Shown: positions 44,819 to 47,654 of the stretch, piece after piece
Layout of the letters: the number at the start of each line of letters is the position of its first letter
How positions within the stretch are numbered: the stretch's first letter is position 1
From: an uncultured Thermomicrobiales bacterium
GTDB lineage: Bacteria > Chloroflexota > Chloroflexia > Thermomicrobiales > UBA6265
Length of the DNA: 47,654 bases
NCBI GenBank assembly: GCA_902806325.1
Contig: CADCWE010000269.1
Location: forward strand, 1 to 47,654
Reading direction: 5' to 3'
The notes under the pieces: generated by a model
Told to the model about the DNA's origin: nothing
The model's database searches: none
What the model saw: only the letters and a program-made list of their open reading frames with translations
Made by a program: the position numbers and the translations under genes

Positions 44819-46720
44819 CTACCCGCCGACGATCGGGATCGCAACCTCCTGCCACCGCTCCCCGTCGTGGAAATTGAGCCGGTTGCTGGTGGTGTTGTAG
44901 ATGAGCAGCCCTTCGGCGGGGGAGACGATCTGATCGCGTTGCTCGGCGGTCAGGCGCGGCGGCAAGAAGCCCTGGGCCGTTGCGTTCACCTCCAGGGCGG
45001 CCGTCGGCGCGGGCGCCACCGTGCCGACGCCGACTCCCCCCGGTCGGACGGTCAGCACGTCCAACTCGGCGCCGTCGGCGTTGGCTACCTGGAAGGTGAG
45101 GCGGCTGCCGGCGATCGCGTTCGGGGCGTCCGGACCGGCGGTCTCGCGGAAGGCCCGGGCCTGCGCGATCCAGGCCGGGGTCTCGCCGCCGATCGCCCAT
45201 CGGATCGCCGCTTGGCCGCTTTCCGGGTGGCTGATCGACAATTGCACCGGGGCGCCGTCGGTCGGTGTCCCGACCGCGTCGGCCGGACCCACCGGCCCGA
45301 GGAACGTTCGCCCGGAGGGGTCGATTTCGACCTGTCGTCCGCCCTCGCGATCGGTGACGAACAGGTGCGGCGATGTCTGGCCGCGGGCGCCTTCCAGGTA
45401 CAGCGTCGGCGCGGTTGGCAGGCGCGTTTCGCCGCTCCCCGGTTCCTGGGCCAGCAAGCGCATCCGTGCCCCGGTGGTGGTCCAGGCGTTGCCGCCCTCG
45501 AAACCGGCACCGTGATTGCCGCCGACGATCAGGGTCGCTTCGCCGAACACGCTCCGCGGCTGGTCCGGCGCCGCCGAGCAGCCGGCGAAGAGGACCCGGG
45601 CGCCGGCCCCACTGGAGGTGTAGGCCCCGGTGCCGTTGCCGGCGACGTAGCAGCCGACGTAGGCGTTGCCGCCGACGCCGTCGTCCTGGATCCCCCACTT
45701 GGCGTTGCCGATCGCCGACAACTGGCGGCAGACGCCGCTGCCCATGCCGCGAGCCGCCAGGCCGTGGTTGCCGCAGCGCTCGACCTGGCAGTGCGCCACC
45801 TCCCAAACGGGATCCCGGCCGGCATCGTCGGCGGCGCCGAGATCGACGTGGATCCCGTCCCCGCCGAAGCCGGCGATCCGGCAGTCGCGCACCGACCCGG
45901 CCGCTCGCAACCAAACCCCGTGGATCGCCGTCCGATCCGGTTCGACCTCGACCGGCGTCCGTTCCGCCGCCGGTGTCGCGTCGCCTTCGACGGCGAGGTC
46001 GTCCGACGTCCCGGCGGTCTCGATCCGCAACCGCTCGACGATCGCGCCGTCGCCGCGGCGCCCCGGCTGGCCGGTCAAGCCCGGTTCGGCGGCCGCGATC
46101 ACCACGCCGACGATGCCCGGGTCGAGGAGCAAGACGGAATCGGTGAAGCGGCCCGCCGCGCCGGCGCCGACCAGGCGCACCGACCGGTTAAGGACCAGCG
46201 TTTGGGCCAACCGGTAGGTGCCGGGTGGGACGTAGAGGGTCCGCCCGTAGGCCGAGGTGGAGTCGGCATCCAGGCGCGTGGTCATCGCCTCGATCGCGCT
46301 CTGGAAGGCGTCCCAGTCGTCGGTCACGCCGTCGCCGGTCGCCCCGTAGGCGCGGACGTCGAAGACCTCGCCGCGCAGGCTGAGCCACCCGTCGCCGGTG
46401 TCGAGCCAAGCCCCGCGATCGTAGTCGGTGACCCGCCGCAGCCGTCCGATGCCTTCGGCGGTGGACTCCGACAGATCCTCCACCGTTGACCCAAGGAGCA
46501 CCACCTCCGCCGGTTCCGCGCCTTCGCAGGCGCAATCCGGGCAACACGAGGCGGATTCGTCGCCGTCTGCCGCCAGCCCGGCCGCAAGACCGAGCCCCGA
46601 CATCCCGGCCGCGACGCCGACCGCGGCGCCGCCTTGGCCCAACCGCCGCAGGGCAGCCCGCCGCGACAACCCGCCACCGGTGCCGGCTGTTCCTACGGCG
46701 TCCAGATCCGACGTTTGCAC
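44819..46720 (-). CDS. Tat-exported beta-helix protein with tail-fibre-like C-terminal module
   Basis: GTG 46720 (GGAGAGGGG upstream) gives 633 residues. A twin-arginine signal is visible (LSRRAALRRLGQGGAAVGVA) with a Cys cluster CCPDCAC soon after (~60). The centre (~115-400) is a pectate-lyase-3-type parallel beta-helix: FDVRAYGATGDGVTDDWDAFQSAI then YVPPGTYRLAQTLVLNRSVRLVG. The C-terminus ends with ALEVNATAQGFLPPRLTAEQRD and GLLIYNTTSNRLNFHDGERW, a module common in phage tail fibres and Bacteroidota surface proteins. It probably is a trimeric polysaccharide-binding or -cleaving surface protein. No catalytic residues can be assigned. Confidence 0.85.
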   Translation of the reverse strand: MQTSDLDAVGTAGTGGGLSRRAALRRLGQGGAAVGVAAGMSGLGLAAGLAADGDESASCCPDCACEGAEPAEVVLLGSTVEDLSESTAEGIGRLRRVTDYDRGAWLDTGDGWLSLRGEVFDVRAYGATGDGVTDDWDAFQSAIEAMTTRLDADSTSAYGRTLYVPPGTYRLAQTLVLNRSVRLVGAGAAGRFTDSVLLLDPGIVGVVIAAAEPGLTGQPGRRGDGAIVERLRIETAGTSDDLAVEGDATPAAERTPVEVEPDRTAIHGVWLRAAGSVRDCRIAGFGGDGIHVDLGAADDAGRDPVWEVAHCQVERCGNHGLAARGMGSGVCRQLSAIGNAKWGIQDDGVGGNAYVGCYVAGNGTGAYTSSGAGARVLFAGCSAAPDQPRSVFGEATLIVGGNHGAGFEGGNAWTTTGARMRLLAQEPGSGETRLPTAPTLYLEGARGQTSPHLFVTDREGGRQVEIDPSGRTFLGPVGPADAVGTPTDGAPVQLSISHPESGQAAIRWAIGGETPAWIAQARAFRETAGPDAPNAIAGSRLTFQVANADGAELDVLTVRPGGVGVGTVAPAPTAALEVNATAQGFLPPRLTAEQRDQIVSPAEGLLIYNTTSNRLNFHDGERWQEVAIPIVGG

Positions 46721-47348
46721 GGTTCGCCCCTCTCCACTGCTGGCACGACCGCCGCGCTGGCGGCCCGTCTATCGGCCACATGCTCGCACGCCATATGCCC
46801 GAATCGGGCGGCACGGGCGGAGCAAGGCAGCCTAGCGCACCCGGTCGTCCATGCGTTTCGATCCGGTTAAACGGTTGGAACGGTGGAGGATCGCTCGCCT
46901 CCGGCCTGGACGTTCTGGTGGTGCTTTCCAGGACGAACAACGTCCAACGACAGTTCTGGAGCCAGAGGAAGGAGGCCGACGTGCGGAGAGAGTGCAGTTC
47001 GCGAAATGTTCCAAGCCTTGGCGGGCGCGCGGTTACAACGTCGCCGGCGGAAGGGGGAACCGTCGGGCCCGACCCCGCCTCGTGCACCCCATCCTGACCG
47101 GGCGCCGGGATGACGCGTTAGACTCGGCGCCCACCGCGGTGGCCGGGGACTCGGCTGTCCGGGTGGCTTCGGGGGTCTCCAGGACCCGCGTTTCTGAGAC
47201 CGGAGCTGTGCTGCTCGCTGGGTGCCGGTCGCGGCCAGGACTCGGGCGCTAGCCGCGGTCGACCCTGGCCGCCTCGGGGCGCGGCGGGGCGCTGCCCTCC
47301 ACCGCACCGAGACGGAGGTGACCAAGATCGAAGAGCGTGAGATCGCGA
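46721..47348. other. Unassigned region near the right edge
   Basis: This 628-bp stretch has several ORFs on both strands, none with family similarity, and a less regular codon pattern than neighbouring genes. GGACGTT (46908-46914) and AACGTCC (46939-46945), and GGAGG/CCTCC near 46886-46903, form inverted repeats. The plus-strand ORF 47222..47629 carries a plausible helical stretch (KIEEREIATTERFETLAVAS) but lacks a clear RBS. It could be a decayed mobile-element or plasmid-type segment. Confidence 0.3.
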
Positions 47349-47654
47349 CTACCGAGCGATTCGAGACGCTAGCTGTCGCGAGCACGAGCGCGTGGGTCGC
47401 AATCTACGCCATGATAGCCACGGTACCGTGCGACGGGACGGGTGCTCGCAAGCGATGGCAGCAGGAAACGCACGACGCCAGCCTCCCGGGCCGCCAGAAG
47501 CAGATCGAGAGCCTCTGTCGTTGGAGAAGGGTAGGGCGAAGTAGGGCTTCCCGTCCCGCCGGTAGGATCGCTCCCGCATGTAGAGCCGGGCGGTCTCGGC
47601 GACGGTCCCGCGGCCGCGTAGGTGCGTGAGTAGGGCGCGGTTGGGCGGGGGCTT
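47349..47654 (-). pseudogene. Right-edge gene fragment, possibly primase/toprim-like, apparently frameshifted
   Basis: The minus-strand frame is open to the window edge and adds 25 residues before the ATG of the track ORF. The joined text NRALLTHLRGRGTVAETARLY...RRDGKPYFALPFSNDRG resembles the N-terminal part of DUF3991/toprim primase-like proteins of mobile elements. After NDRG the composition turns to a Ser/Arg-rich shadow type, and another frame continues with helix-like text (EALDLLLAAREAGVVRFLL), so a frameshift or fusion point may lie near 47500. Both identity and decay are tentative. Confidence 0.3.

Noticed and set aside
47222-47629. 135-aa plus ORF near the right edge
   Set aside because: No clear RBS or family; its second half overlaps the minus-strand fragment and becomes Arg-rich.

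Overview
The window is GC-rich and densely coded. Gene content points to a bacterium of the phylum Chloroflexota, most likely the class Thermomicrobia. This is an inference from an Agl23-type (TIGR03663-like) glycosyltransferase next to a glycosyltransferase-C/NHL fusion, an AfsR-like BTAD/NB-ARC/TPR regulator, frequent TTG/GTG starts with clear GGAGG sites, and large secreted SpaA/PKD-repeat proteins. No rRNA, tRNA, CRISPR array or phage block was seen. I assign 36 coding regions, two of them cut by the window edges. Many long lines of the ORF track are shadows or carry long false N-terminal extensions, so I moved many starts inward using ribosome binding sites and family alignment.

Layout. 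1-207: 5' end of an IS630-type transposase running off the left edge. 387-6064 (minus): two polytopic glycosyltransferase-C-like proteins, the second fused to a six-bladed NHL propeller. 6403-9281 (plus): ammonium transporter, a 44-aa one-helix protein, a His/Asp-rich acidic protein and a membrane-anchored unknown. 9302-12146: flavin reductase, two cupins, a PH-like membrane protein and a MarR regulator divergent from the second cupin. 12269-17966: AceE/transketolase-like E1, pdxH, a lone ABC ATPase, apt and fabI. 18071-25137: PHP phosphoesterase, M1 metallopeptidase, GNAT, a secreted thrombospondin-3-like repeat protein, an MFS transporter and a small hypothetical. 25433-28866: a DUF255 thioredoxin-domain protein and a neutral zinc metallopeptidase. 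28956-38114 (minus): a FAH-family hydrolase, a 1065-aa SARP/AfsR-like regulator and a 1670-aa secreted repeat protein, arranged as a possible operon. 38316-46720: SCO1664-like kinase-fold protein, MATE transporter, proline racemase family enzyme, XRE regulator, CoA-ester lyase, tartrate/malate dehydrogenase and a Tat-exported beta-helix protein with a tail-fibre-like C-terminus. 46721-47654: unassigned DNA, then a gene fragment cut by the right edge.

Functional links. Most genes are housekeeping or small-molecule metabolism in short, often divergent or convergent units. Three groups look connected: the glycosyltransferase-C pair (surface glycosylation or lipid-linked sugar transfer), the regulator plus giant surface protein, and the racemase/XRE/CoA-lyase/hydroxyacid dehydrogenase catabolic cluster.

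The least conventional signals are: (1) four tandem arrays that all use a 7-bp unit and all lie in promoters or 5' untranslated regions, one abutting an extended -10 element; (2) the giant secreted protein, with nine SpaA-like repeats of which eight bracket an Asp/Gly-rich loop with a cysteine pair; (3) several families of inverted-repeat intergenic elements; (4) two convergent gene pairs whose stop codons overlap by 4 nt.
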